DNA from: Candidatus Kouleothrix ribensis
GTDB lineage: Bacteria > Chloroflexota > Chloroflexia > Chloroflexales > Roseiflexaceae
DNA length: 64,000 nt
Direction of reading: 5' to 3'
Assembly: GCA_016722075.1 (NCBI GenBank)
Contig: JADKGW010000001.1
Location: forward strand, 806,001 to 870,000
The notes under the pieces are model-generated. The model was given only the letters and a program-made list of their open reading frames with translations. It was not told the origin of the DNA and made no database searches. Shown here piece by piece: positions 1-8,959 of this stretch (within the stretch, counting starts at the first letter, position 1; every line of letters begins with the position of its first letter). A program made the translations under genes and the position numbers.

Positions 1-104
1 GGCTTTCTGGTGCGGAATTACTCTCAGGTTGTCGTCACAATACGTGCAATTCTGCGCGATGCAACCGCATTCCAGCGCCATTTTCACACCCGCTGAACGG
101 ATAC
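1..104. mobile_element. IS66-related MITE, copy A (left end outside window)
   Basis: The right end CTGAACGGATAC at 93-104 is the same terminal inverted repeat as in the full 134-bp copies at 9974, 14687, 33260 and 57152, and the inner block with GCATTCCAGCGCCATTTT also matches them. About 30 bp of the left end lie before the window, so the target duplication cannot be checked (right flank CATCAAGT). It sits at the 3' side of the minus-strand hydrolase gene that follows. Confidence 0.8.
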
Positions 105-158
105 CATCAAGTGCGTCAGCTTGCGCAAGGATAATCTCCTTCGGCTGACCTTAAATGC

Positions 159-872
159 TTATACAGTGGTACTTGTGTCGCGAAGGTCAAATACCAGGGC
201 GCGAATCACCTCGACGACGAGTTCAGGTTGATCGAACACGATCCCGTGCCCACTCTGTTCCGCGATAATCTGCTGGCCGCGAGCACTTTGCTGGACCAGG
301 TCGCGTTGGAGGTCTGCCCAAACAGCGCCAACAACGGTTTGACGACCGCGCGAGATAACTCGTAGCGGGATCGTGGGAAGCGGTGGAGCGTTCCGCAGCT
401 GCTGTGCGGTGGACGGCCAATCGACTGCGGCGAGGTGTGTTGCAATTTCTTCTTCTAATGCGGCGCCATGGCGTGGATCCGACTGATAAAAGCGCGGTAC
501 CTGATCCCAATGCATGGAGTCCAATAGAATTAATCCGGCGGTCAGGGCCGGATGCGTTCGAGCGAAGAGTTGCATGATCGCACCACCAAAGGATGCGCCA
601 ACAAGTAGGAAGGGTGGCGCCGTTTGCGTCTGCGCCAATACGGTATGCAGATCAGCGACGAGTTGGCGGCCGCTGACGGGCTCAGGAAACGGGTCGCTTT
701 GGCCAGTCCCTGCACGATCATACCGACAGGCATGTGTGAAAGCCGTTACCGCCGACCAAAGCGGTGCCCAAGCATCTGTGCCGGCCCCACCAAAGGCATC
801 AAACACGACGGTGGGGGTGCCGATTCCTGCAAACTCGGCGGCAATGCGGCGTCCTCCAATATTGATAAACAT
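159..872 (-). CDS. alpha/beta hydrolase
   Basis: Predicted soluble alpha/beta-hydrolase of about 237 residues. The start at 872 is chosen over an upstream ATG because AAGGAG stands 7 bases before it and translation from there opens with MFINIGGRRIAAEF, the usual first strand. Visible family marks are the oxyanion region VVFDAFGGAG near residue 22, the YDRAGTGQS loop near 51, the nucleophile elbow GASFGGA with Ser at about 94, and the C-terminal SGHG with the likely catalytic His. Such enzymes cleave ester or related bonds; the substrate cannot be read from sequence. It is the gene of the leftmost cassette, whose attC is outside the window, and it is followed on its 3' side by MITE copy A. Confidence 0.85.
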   Translation of the reverse strand: MFINIGGRRIAAEFAGIGTPTVVFDAFGGAGTDAWAPLWSAVTAFTHACRYDRAGTGQSDPFPEPVSGRQLVADLHTVLAQTQTAPPFLLVGASFGGAIMQLFARTHPALTAGLILLDSMHWDQVPRFYQSDPRHGAALEEEIATHLAAVDWPSTAQQLRNAPPLPTIPLRVISRGRQTVVGAVWADLQRDLVQQSARGQQIIAEQSGHGIVFDQPELVVEVIRALVFDLRDTSTTV

Positions 873-1019
873 TCCGGGCTCCTTTGCGTGCGCATGTATG
901 GCGACGACGCGGGCGGCTGCTACGATACTCCACACTTCAGGTGGGTCGCGCAGAGTAACATAGTGCTTCTGGATCGATTAGAACATGTGAGGGAATTTCT
1001 TGATGTGGTTGACCAACGC

Positions 1020-1504
1020 GCCCAACGCGCTGCGCATCAGCCGCGCCGCCACGATAGATCGGGATCGTCTTCACGCCATGATACCACGGAAAATGGCCAC
1101 GATCTCGGTCGCCGGAACGGCGTCAGGCCTGATCGCGCTGGTTGGGCGGCACCACGCCGGAGGGCCGCGCTGACCTGCCGGATGTGCTGGCGCCCGAGGG
1201 CGGTGCCTGGCATGCCGTCCGAGGGCATTCCTCCACAACGCGGTTGGACGCGATGGCGGTCGCATGCCTTCCCTGGGATGGCGCCCGAGGGCGCTGCCGG
1301 CGATTGCGTTCCCACGCGCTGGCGGTCGGATGCGTGGCCTGGGATGGTGTTCGCGGGCGTTGCCGGTGCTGGCCTGTCCAGGCAGGGGATGCGTGCCCTG
1401 CGATAGCGGTCGGATGCCCGATTCACACGGGTTGGCGATCAGGCTGCAGCAATCACGGGGTTGAATCGAGCGCTGGTCTTCAATCGCATGGGTTGCTCGT
1501 GCCC
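1020..1504 (-). repeat. Non-coding cassette 1 (attC 1020-1147 plus body)
   Basis: attC boxes GCCCAAC/GTTGGGC. The loop contains GATAGATCGGGATCGTC. The right inner arm is damaged (AGGCCTGATCGCGC instead of the usual AGGCTGCATGCGC). The body 1148-1504 is of the repeated GC-rich type and ends with the common tail GCTCGTGCCC. Confidence 0.88.
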
Positions 1505-1991
1505 GCCCAACGCCTGGCGCATCAGCCGCGCCGCCCCGATAGGTTGGGAACGTCTTCACGCCATGATAGCACGAATAATCGGCACGATCTCGCTCGACGC
1601 GCAGCGGCGTCGGGCTGCATGCGCTGGTTGGGCGGCACCACGCCGGATGCACGCGCTGACCTGCCAGCCATGTTGGCGCCCGAGGGCGATGCCTGGCATG
1701 ACACCCGAGGGCGTTCCGCTTCAGCGATGGTGGACGCAATGACGGTCGCATGCGTTCCCCGTGATGGCGTGCGAGGGCGCTGCCGGCGATTCCGTTCCCA
1801 CCGCGACGGCCGTCGGATGCGTGGCCTGGGATGGCGTTCGCGGGCGTTCCCCGTGCTGGCCTGTCCACGCACTGGATGCGTTGCCCGTGATGGCGCGCGG
1901 ATGCCCGATTCGCGCGCGTTGGCGGTCGGGCCGCAGCAATCACGGGGTTGAATCATGCGCTGACCGTTCATCGCATGGGTTGCTCGTGCCC
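1505..1991 (-). repeat. Non-coding cassette 2 (attC 1505-1633 plus body)
   Basis: attC boxes GCCCAAC/GTTGGGC with loop GATAGGTTGGGAACGTC. By eye the attC is the same as the one at 63225, 61 kb away, whereas the two bodies have drifted apart. Confidence 0.9.
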
Positions 1992-2473
1992 GCCCAACGT
2001 CTGGCGCATCAGCCGCGCCGCACCTATAGATCAGGAACACCTTCATCGCATGATAGCACGGAAAATCGCCACGATCTTGGGCCGCGTGCGGCGTCGGGCT
2101 GCATGCGCTGGTTGGGCGGCACCACGCCGGAGGGCCGTGCTGACCTGCCGGCCATGTTGGCGTTCGCGGGCGTTCCCTGTGATGGCGTCCGAGGGCGTTC
2201 CTCCTGCGCGCTGATGGGCGCGATGGCCGTCGGATGCGTGCTCGGTGATGGCGCCCGCGGGCGCTGCCCGCGATGGCGTTTCCACCACGACAGCGGCCGG
2301 ATGCGCTGCCTGGGATAGCGTCCGAGGGCGTTCCCCGTGATGGCGCGTCCAGGCAGGGGATGCGTGCCCCGCGATGGCGGTCGGATGCCCGATTCGCGCA
2401 TGATGGCGGTCGGGCTGCAGCAATCACGGGGCTGAATCTACGCTGGCTCTCCGCATAGAGGCCGCGCGTGCCC
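1992..2473 (-). repeat. Non-coding cassette 3 (attC 1992-2117 plus body)
   Basis: Boxes GCCCAAC/GTTGGGC. Loop TATAGATCAGGAACACC, shared with the attC at 61283. At 482 bp it is the shortest full member of the family. Confidence 0.9.
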
Positions 2474-2600
2474 GCCCAACGCCGTGCGCATCAGCCGCGC
2501 CGCCCCAATCGATCGGGATTACCGTCACCGCATGATACCACGGAAAATGGCCACGATCGCGGGCCGCGCAGCGGCGTCAGGCTGCATGCGCATGTTGGGC
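2474..2600 (-). repeat. attC of the plus-strand membrane-protein cassette
   Basis: Boxes GCCCAAC/GTTGGGC. The left arm and loop (CAATCGATCGGGATTACC) are identical to those of the attC at 3314 on the other side of the gene. Confidence 0.88.
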
Positions 2601-2710
2601 GGCTTCTTGGCAGCCATCACCTCAGAGCGTTGACTGCAACTCTCCGTCGATAGACCACGTCGAACGGGTACCAGATGTACCCCGTGTGAGAAGAAGCGAA
2701 AGAGAATGCG

Positions 2711-3283
2711 TTGAACAATCAACAGATATCGCGATGGCGTATCTCCCTAACAGGCATCATCCTGCTCGCTGAGCTTGGCCATCTGCTGTGGGAGTATTTC
2801 ACTGGTGGTGTTCGCAGTCATCACATGTTGAATCGTGCGGATCTGCCTGCACTTTCTAACTGGTGGGGTATTCTGTTGCTTCCTGCACTCACGTGGTTTC
2901 TCACGGGCCGCAGTCATACACGAATGCTGCGCGCTTCTGGGGAGCACACGACCAACGCGACGCTTCTCCTGAGCAGTGGTGTTGGGTTCGGTGGAGCGCT
3001 GCTATTCGGTATTGGACTGTCGGTGGCGTTTACGAACAACTATGAAAATGCCGCAGCGTTTTTGTTTTTCGGCATGTTCGTTGTTGGGACCCTCTTGCCG
3101 GTGTATCGAGCAGAATGCGTGCTTGGGTTCGTGGTTGGCATGACGTTTACATTTGGCGCCGTGTTACCGTTTGCGATCGGCTCGATCATCGCAGCCATAT
3201 CAGCCATTTTGCACCGGCTTATCTACCCGGTAATGGTACGTTGCTGGAAGTGGCTCAGATGGAGGTCGGTGCCACCTCCCTGA
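2711..3283 (+). CDS. Multi-pass membrane protein, plus-strand cassette gene
   Basis: A 190-residue hydrophobic protein of no family I recognise. Four to five membrane segments can be seen: ISLTGIILLAELGHLLWEY near the N terminus, WWGILLLPALTWFL, LLLSSGVGFGGALLFGIGLS, AAAFLFFGMFVVGTLL and AVLPFAIGSIIAAISAIL, followed by a basic, Trp-rich tail (WKWLRWR). The start is a TTG at 2711 preceded by GAAAGAGA; no in-frame ATG is nearby, so the start is uncertain. It is one of only two cassette genes in the window pointing against the array, so it probably needs its own promoter. Confidence 0.65.
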   Translation: MNNQQISRWRISLTGIILLAELGHLLWEYFTGGVRSHHMLNRADLPALSNWWGILLLPALTWFLTGRSHTRMLRASGEHTTNATLLLSSGVGFGGALLFGIGLSVAFTNNYENAAAFLFFGMFVVGTLLPVYRAECVLGFVVGMTFTFGAVLPFAIGSIIAAISAILHRLIYPVMVRCWKWLRWRSVPPP

Positions 3284-3313
3284 TACCTGCATTGAGGAGT
3301 GCCACTGCTTGCC

Positions 3314-3799
3314 GCCCAACGCCGTGCGCATCAGCCGCGCCGCCCCAATCGATCGGGATTACCGTCACCGCATGATACCACGGAAAATGGCCACGATCGC
3401 GGGCCGCGCAGCGGCGTCAGGCTGCATGCGCTGGTTGGGCGGCACTACGCCGGAGGCACGTGATCACCTGCCAGCCATGTTGGCGCCCGCAGGCGCTGCC
3501 TGGCATGCCGCCCGAGGGCGTTCCTTCTCAACGTGGTTGGACGCGACAACGGTCGCATGCGCGGCCCGCGACACCGTCCGAGGGCGTTCCCGGCGATTCC
3601 GTTCCCACCACGATGGCGGTCGGATGCGTGCCGTTGGGATAGCGCCCGAGGGCGTTCCCGGCGACGACCTGTCCAGGCAATGGATGCGTGCCCCGTGACC
3701 GCGCTCGGATGCCCAATTCGCACGCGTTGGCGGTCAGGCCGCAGCAATCACCGGGCTGAGTTATGCGGTGGCTGCTCATCCCATGGTTCGCTCGTGCCC
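3314..3799 (-). repeat. Non-coding cassette 4 (attC 3314-3440 plus body)
   Basis: Boxes GCCCAAC/GTTGGGC. Its attC is a copy of the one at 2474, so a gene cassette and a non-coding cassette share one attC sequence. The body is 3441-3799. Confidence 0.9.
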
Positions 3800-3929
3800 G
3801 CCCAACGGTTTGCGTTAGCCGCAAGTGGACGGGACGCGGATAAGGCTTGGGAGCAGGATTCTGCTGAGGCTCTGAAAACTGCCAGAAAATGCGCAGACTC
3901 CCACTTGTCGGCTGCACGCTGTGTTAGGC
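3800..3929 (-). repeat. attC of the interrupted hydrolase cassette
   Basis: Boxes GCCCAAC/GTTAGGC with divergent inner arms (TGCGTTAGCCGC and GTCGGCTGCACGC). The unusual right box GTTAGGC is matched by GCCTAAC at 7921, the far end of this cassette, even though two IS elements now lie between them. Confidence 0.88.
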
Positions 3930-4235
3930 ACGAATTGGTCTTCAACACAACATTTTGATGATTTAACTCGACAGATTCTCCAGGAAGTCTTGGAAAATTC
4001 CTTGGAACTCGTGAGGTTGATCCATGTTCGGCAGATGCGCTGCATCTTCGACAATGACTTTTCTTGCAGATGGTATCCTTTCTGTCATGTAATCGGCAGC
4101 AGCAAGGATGTAAGGTGTATCATGAGCACCCACGATCACCAAAACAGGTATATTCAGACTTCCCAGACGATCAAATGCGGGAGTCGGTGTGTTTGGCAGG
4201 CGTTTTCCAAGTTGCTTGACTTCATGGGATAGCGC

Positions 4236-5805
4236 GTAACCGTTCACGACCCCGGCCGATCCGGGTAAGTTGACAGCCGAGCGAATCACTGGCAGACTTG
4301 CGTCTATGGATGACCTGCCGCAGCGATTGGGAATCCCCGACGCCGATTGGGCGCGCACACCGACGAGCGTCCAGGCCGTGGTGCGAGCGCTCGTGCAGGT
4401 CGTGCAGGATCAGCAGCTTCAGCTTCACGCCGCGCTGGAGCAGATCGCTACGCTCCAGCAGCGTGTGGCGGACCTGGAAGCGCGCCTGAAGTCGCACTCG
4501 CAGAACTCGTCCAAGCCCCCATCCTCCGACCCACCCTCGGCTCCGCCGCGGCCAGCGCGCGTAGCACGTGGTCGGCAGACGGGTGGGCAGAAGGGCCATC
4601 CGCGCCACGAGCGACCGGACCCTGAACCCGACCACATCGATGCTGTCCGCGACCACTTCCCGGCGCAATGTCCGCAGTGCCAGACCGACCTTGCCGACCG
4701 GCAGCACGACGCCTGCGCGCCCCAGGTCCAGTTCGTTTGGGAGCTGCCAGAGATACGGCCGTTCATCACCGCCCACACCTATCACACCGTCTGTTGTCCC
4801 GACTGTGGTGACCTCGTCACGGCCGAGCGCCCGCCGGATGTGCCGCCAGGCGCCTTTGGCGCACGCGCCGCCGCTGGTGTCGCCCTCCTGCACGGCAACT
4901 ATCACTTGAGCCATCGCGCGGTCACACGGCTGTTCGCCGACTTCTTCGGCTTTCCGATCAGTCTCGGCGGTGTGGTGGATCTCCAGCAGGTCGCGAGCGC
5001 AGCGCTCGCCCCGGTGTATCAGGCCATCCGGGCCGTCGTGGTGCAGCAGGACCGTGCCAACCTCGACGAGACCGGCTGGAAGGAAGGCGGCCGCCGTTGC
5101 TGGCTGTGGACGATGGTGACCGCGCGGGCGACCGCCTTCCTGATCCATTCCAGTCGTGCCGGTCCGGCGCTCCGGCAACTCATCGGGGCGGAGTTCGCGG
5201 GTATCACCACCTCGGATCGCCATCGGCCGTACTTGGCGCTCGACCCGGCCCGCCACCAACTGTGCTGGAGTCACCTCCTCCGCAACTTCCAGGCGCTGGT
5301 CGACCGCGGCGGTCGGCCGGCGATCTGGGGCGCAGACTTGCTGGCACTGAGCGCGCTCATCTTCGCGCTCTGGCATCGCTACCGCGACGGTCAGATCGAC
5401 CGCGCCACACTCCAAGCAGCCATGGCGCCCATCCAAGCGAGCATGCATGTTGCTGTTGGTGGCTGGCTCGCGCCGTGCCGATGCGCCCGAAGGGCTGTGT
5501 GCCGAGTTGCTCTCCCACGAAGCGGCCCTCTGGACGTTCGTGCGGGAGGAGCGGCTCGAACCGACCAATAACGTCGCCGAACGGGCGCTGCGCAGCCCGG
5601 TGCTGTGGCGGAAGGGCTGTTTCGGCACGCAGAGCGACGCCGGTAGCCGCTTTGTGGAGCGCATCCTCAGCGTCAGCGCGACCTGCCGTCAACAGCAACG
5701 CCACCTCCTGACCTTCGTCACCGACGCTATCCGCGCCCTGTGGGCCAGCGCCCCTGCACCGACCCTCATTCCACCCCTGCCTCCCTCACCCTTGTGAACG
5801 GTTAC
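4236..5805 (+). mobile_element. IS66-family insertion sequence (1570 bp)
   Basis: Terminal inverted repeats GTAACCGTTCAC (4236-4247) and GTGAACGGTTAC (5794-5805) are perfect. The flanking GATAGCGC is present at 4228-4235 and 5806-5813, the 8-bp duplication expected of IS66. It carries one transposase gene, as in the compact single-gene group of the family. The ends resemble those of the 134-bp MITE found five times in the window. Confidence 0.95.
4306..5797 (+). pseudogene. IS66-type transposase, frameshifted
   Basis: IS66 transposase in two frames. The first frame (to 5571) has an N-terminal coiled-coil or zipper region with repeated Gln (VQDQQLQLHAALEQIATLQQ), the basic QNSSKPPSSDPP linker, a zinc-binding segment (CPQC..C..C..DC) and the catalytic core with NLDETGW and TTSDRHRPY. 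The second frame (from about 5447) continues with the C-terminal signature PTNNVAERALR, WRKGCFGTQSDAGS and FVERILS. The switch falls at about 5440-5460, before the conserved C-terminal part, so this copy should be inactive unless the shift is a sequencing error. The ATG at 4306 opens the conserved part; a TTG at 4270 is also in frame. Confidence 0.85.
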
Positions 5806-6397
5806 GATAGCGCAATGTGATCCATTTCATATAACAATTTTCGCATCGCTTGATTTACCTGATCTGGCGTTCGGTCGCTGCCATCGAACCAAATTTGCGT
5901 TTCGATTTCCGCCAGCAAATCCAAATCGCCAGCTTCAAAAGCCTTCTCGGCATCCGCAAATTTTGAAGGTGTTGCTACATCTAACTCCAAGCCACTCGGA
6001 CCTGAGCCAACCATAATTAGTGCCTGCACTCTCGGTGGATATGTCAAGGCGAAATCCATTGCTAAGCCACCACCCATGGAGCACCCCATCATAACAAGCG
6101 GTCCATGGATTTCCAAGGCATCCAGTAAGGAAACCAAATCACTTAGATGGCTGAACTCGCCATCTACAGGTTCACTCTTTCCATAACCCCGCATATCATA
6201 ACGAACAACTTGATAACGCTCAGCAAAAGTGGCAAACTCATTATTCCACTGACGGCTATCAGCTACGCCAGCGTGGATCATCACAATAGAAATTCCCTTG
6301 CCAGCCGTTTCGTAATAAATCTTTGCGTTGTCAATATTTGCAAAACCAGATTTTTTGGAGGGTGTTAGCATATCACTCCTCGTAGATTGCCTTTACA

Positions 6398-7894
6398 CCT
6401 AGTTTTGGCTCCAATTGGCGACACGATGCCGCTGGGCGTAATGCGGTTGCAGAAAAATGCATGATGAGCCATACCTTTTCGGGATTTCACCGTCACGAAA
6501 AAGGAGGCTCATCATGGCCCAGTCTACCACGGCGCCGACCACGACCTTTACGCCTGTCGCATCGCTGGCTGCATTGGGGCTGTATCTGCGGCAGATCGAT
6601 TTCTTGGTGCCGGTGCGGGAACAGGTGAAGATTGTGCAGAAGACGGTCATCCATACGCCCATGGACAAACTGACTGATGCCTTGGTCACCATTCTGGCCG
6701 GTGCCCACGGCATCGTGGAGGCCAATACGCTGCTGCGGAGCGATCGCGCCTTGCAGGAGGCGTTTGGCCGGGAGGCCTGTGCCGAGCAATCGAGCATTCA
6801 GGCGACATTGAACGCCTGCACCGCGACCAACGTGCAGCAGTTGACGGCGGCACTGACCATCATCTATCGCCAGCACAGCCGGGGCTATCGGCATGCCTAC
6901 GCCCGCCAGTACCAATTGCTGGATGTCGATCTGAGGCGGCATGCCCTGTGGCTCGAAAGCCGCGCTGGCCACCAAAGGCTATTTCGCCAACCAGCGCAAC
7001 CGCCGCGGGCGCCAGCTCGGGCGCGTGCTGGCCAGTCGCTATGGTGAGATTGTGACCGATCAACTCTTTGCGGGCACGGTCGGGCTGACCAAAGCGCTGA
7101 TCCCCTGGTCAACGCGGCCGAGCAAGTGCTGGAGCTGGACGAGGCCAAACGCCAGCGCACCATCCTGCGCATCGACTCGGGCGGCGGCAGTATCGACGAC
7201 ATCAACTGGGCGTTGGCGCGCGGCTATCACATCCTCACCAAAGATTACTCGCGCCAGCGGGCGCGCAAGCTGGGCGTGAGCGTGACGGAATGGATCGATG
7301 ACCCGCAGATCGCAGGACGCCAGGTCGGGTGGGTGGCGACGCCCGCGCCCGAATACGTGCGTCCGGTCGGGCGGATCGCCGTCCGCTGGAAGCAGAAGAA
7401 CGGGCAGTGGGAGTATGCGGTGATCATCACGACCCTGCTGGCGGCTGATGTGATTGCCGAAACGAACCAGCCCCAGGCGCAGGTCTTGGACCATCAGGCG
7501 GTACTGCTGGCGTATGTGCAGTGCTACGACATGCGTGGTGGTGGGGTCGAGACGAGCTTCAAGGACGACAAGCAGGGCATCGGCCTGACGAAACGGAGCA
7601 AGAAGCGGTTCGCCGCGCAACAGATGCTCACGCTGCTGGGCAGCCTGGCCCATAACGTGATCGTCTGGGCGCGCCAGTGGCTGAGCGATCACGAGCCCAA
7701 GCTGCGCCGCTATGGCCTCAAACGGATGGTGCGCGATATCTTCCATATCAGCGGCTTTCTCGTCCACAATGCCCGTGGGCGGATTGTGGAAGTGGTGCTG
7801 AACCAACGCGCCCCACGCGTCCGCAATCTCGCCCGTAGCTTGGATGTGCGCCTACGGCCCCAGCACATCGCCATCAATTGGGGCCAAATCTAGG
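6398..7894 (+). mobile_element. DDE insertion sequence, copy 1 (1497 bp)
   Basis: Ends CCTAGTTTTGGCTCCAATTG and, inverted at the right, CCTAGATTTGGCCCCAATTG. The target duplication TTACA is at 6393-6397 and 7895-7899. It is nearly identical to the inverted copy at 24768-26263. It lies in the hydrolase cassette, between that gene's start codon and the cassette end. Confidence 0.95.
6514..7893 (+). pseudogene. DDE transposase (IS4/IS1380-like), two frameshifts
   Basis: The start ATG at 6514 has a strong AAGGAGG site. The coding runs MAQSTTAPTTTF.. to about 6934, where one extra G (absent from copy 2) shifts the frame. A second change near 7100 is shared with copy 2; after it the frame encodes VLELDEAKRQRTILRIDSGG and on to the C terminus INWGQI. 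The core shows LRIDSGGGSIDDIN, HILTKDYS and GGGVETSFKDDKQG, likely parts of the DDE catalytic core. Family placement beyond the DDE group is uncertain. Confidence 0.8.
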
Positions 7895-7920
7895 TTACAG
7901 CATAAATGATCTATCTTAGT

Positions 7921-8048
7921 GCCTAACGCCCTGCGCATCAGCCGCGCCGCACTGGTAGATCGCGATACGATTGCACCTGAGATTGCGCGCCAAAATCGGT
8001 CCGATCTCGTCGACGCGAAGCGGCGTCAGCTGCATGCGCGTGTTGGGC
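7921..8048 (-). repeat. attC before the 8073 gene
   Basis: Boxes GCCTAAC/GTTGGGC. The left box complements the right box at 3923 of the previous cassette. Long-type arms GCGCATCAGCCGCGCCGC and GTCAGCTGCATGCGCG. Confidence 0.9.
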
Positions 8049-8072
8049 CAGCGCGGCTTGGCCGCGGGAGCG

Positions 8073-8642
8073 TTATTGCTTGCCTTGCTCTGCTGCTCGT
8101 ATTGCCTCGATGGCTTGACGACTGACACGGGCGTGCTGGGTGGGATTCGGCTCATCCGGCGCACTATAGACCATCAGCTCGCCTCGCTCAGTCAAGCGCT
8201 TCACGCGCATACGGGCGGCTTGAATATGTGTATGTGCAAGCTCGGGAAAAAGCAACAGCGCCGCTTCGGTGAAGCTGATCAAATCATCGTGACGTAACCA
8301 AGCCTGCACGCGTGCAAGCACTTGCCCAATGCCTGGATCAGTCCAAAATGTCGCAGGAATGCGATAGCTATACTGTCCATTGGCTGGGAGAAAGAGCAAG
8401 TCAAGGAGGTTTTGGAGGCGCTCGATAGTCGCTCCAATAACTTGCTCATCGGCTTGCATACGGTCAAGTTCGCCATTCGCAATCTGGACGAAGCGGGCGA
8501 TGTCAGTATGTAAAGGTGTCGATGGACGGGCAGAGGGAGTGTCAAACGTGCTGTCGGGCCAGGTTAGATTGCGACCAATGCGCTGGTAGTGCTGTGAAAT
8601 ACGAGTCACCACATCAGTGGTCATGAGCAGTGAGTCGAACAT
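8073..8642 (-). CDS. Hypothetical protein with probable C-terminal winged-helix region
   Basis: About 189 residues, not assigned to a family. The start at 8642 (MFDSLLMTT) is preferred to the ATG at 8663 because AGAGGTG lies 6-10 bases before it. The C-terminal half (LISFTEAALLLFPELAHT, RMRVKRLTERGELMVYSA, VSRQAIEAIRAAEQ) has the helix-helix-wing rhythm of a DNA-binding domain such as excisionase or MerR-like heads; the N-terminal half is mostly helical. A perfect 11-bp inverted repeat surrounds a TATACT box just upstream of the start, which fits a self-regulating DNA-binding protein. The function is otherwise unknown. Confidence 0.75.
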   Translation of the reverse strand: MFDSLLMTTDVVTRISQHYQRIGRNLTWPDSTFDTPSARPSTPLHTDIARFVQIANGELDRMQADEQVIGATIERLQNLLDLLFLPANGQYSYRIPATFWTDPGIGQVLARVQAWLRHDDLISFTEAALLLFPELAHTHIQAARMRVKRLTERGELMVYSAPDEPNPTQHARVSRQAIEAIRAAEQGKQ

Positions 8643-8656
8643 ACGCACCTCTCGAT

Positions 8657-8698
8657 AGCTCACGTTATCTGTTGAGTATATGCGAGCTAACGTGAGCT
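8657..8698 (-). promoter_or_regulatory. Promoter with operator-like inverted repeat
   Basis: AGCTCACGTTA (8657-8667) and its exact complement TAACGTGAGCT (8688-8698) are 20 bp apart and enclose a minus-strand TATACT at 8675-8680. A dimeric regulator bound here would cover the promoter of the gene starting at 8642. Confidence 0.6.
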
Positions 8699-8756
8699 GT
8701 CAAGTGGCGAAACAAGCGCAGATGGCTGTGCGGTTATTGTGCTGCTACAGAGCGCG

Positions 8757-8861
8757 GCCCAACGGTTTGGCGTTCAGTTGCCGCAAGCGCGCTGCACAGG
8801 ATCACGCCAAAATAGCTAGGATCTTGCGCGCGAAGCGGTCAACTGCAACGCCGTGTTGGAC
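8757..8861 (-). repeat. Short-type attC before the lectin-like gene
   Basis: 105 bp, boxes GCCCAAC/GTTGGAC. Short architecture with arms GGCGTTCAGTTGCCGC and GCGGTCAACTGCAACGCC around a loop containing CTTGCGCGCG. Confidence 0.88.
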
Positions 8862-8959
8862 GGCAGCGCAGGATGACCTTGATCCTTTGCGGTATTAGGA
8901 CGCGGTATATGGCTGATCTTGAATGATGCAACAACGCCCCTCTCTTTGGTAGAGGAGTA

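Larger units (their letters stand above)
3963..6371 (-). pseudogene. alpha/beta hydrolase gene split by an IS66-type element
   Basis: The N-terminal part (6371 to 5806) has a GAGGAG ribosome site before the ATG, a YYETAGKG start strand, YDMRGYGKS and the nucleophile elbow MGCSMGGG. The C-terminal part (4235 to 3963) holds IPVLVIVGAHDTPY (likely acid Asp) and EDAAHLPNMDQP (likely His). Deleting the IS and one copy of the 8-bp duplication GATAGCGC rejoins the frame as HIALSHEVKQLG, giving about 277 residues, the normal size for the family. The gene was therefore intact until this insertion. A second element (6398-7894) sits just upstream of the start codon, so the promoter is probably displaced as well. 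Confidence 0.9.

Noticed and set aside
514..1406. Plus-strand frames (149 and 260 codons) across the first hydrolase gene and attC
   Set aside because: Opposite the well-supported hydrolase gene and continuing into a non-coding cassette; no start signal or domain.
4222..5664. 480-codon minus-strand frame opposite the IS66 transposase
   Set aside because: Shadow of the transposase gene; low-complexity Arg/Gly-rich peptide without any family motif.
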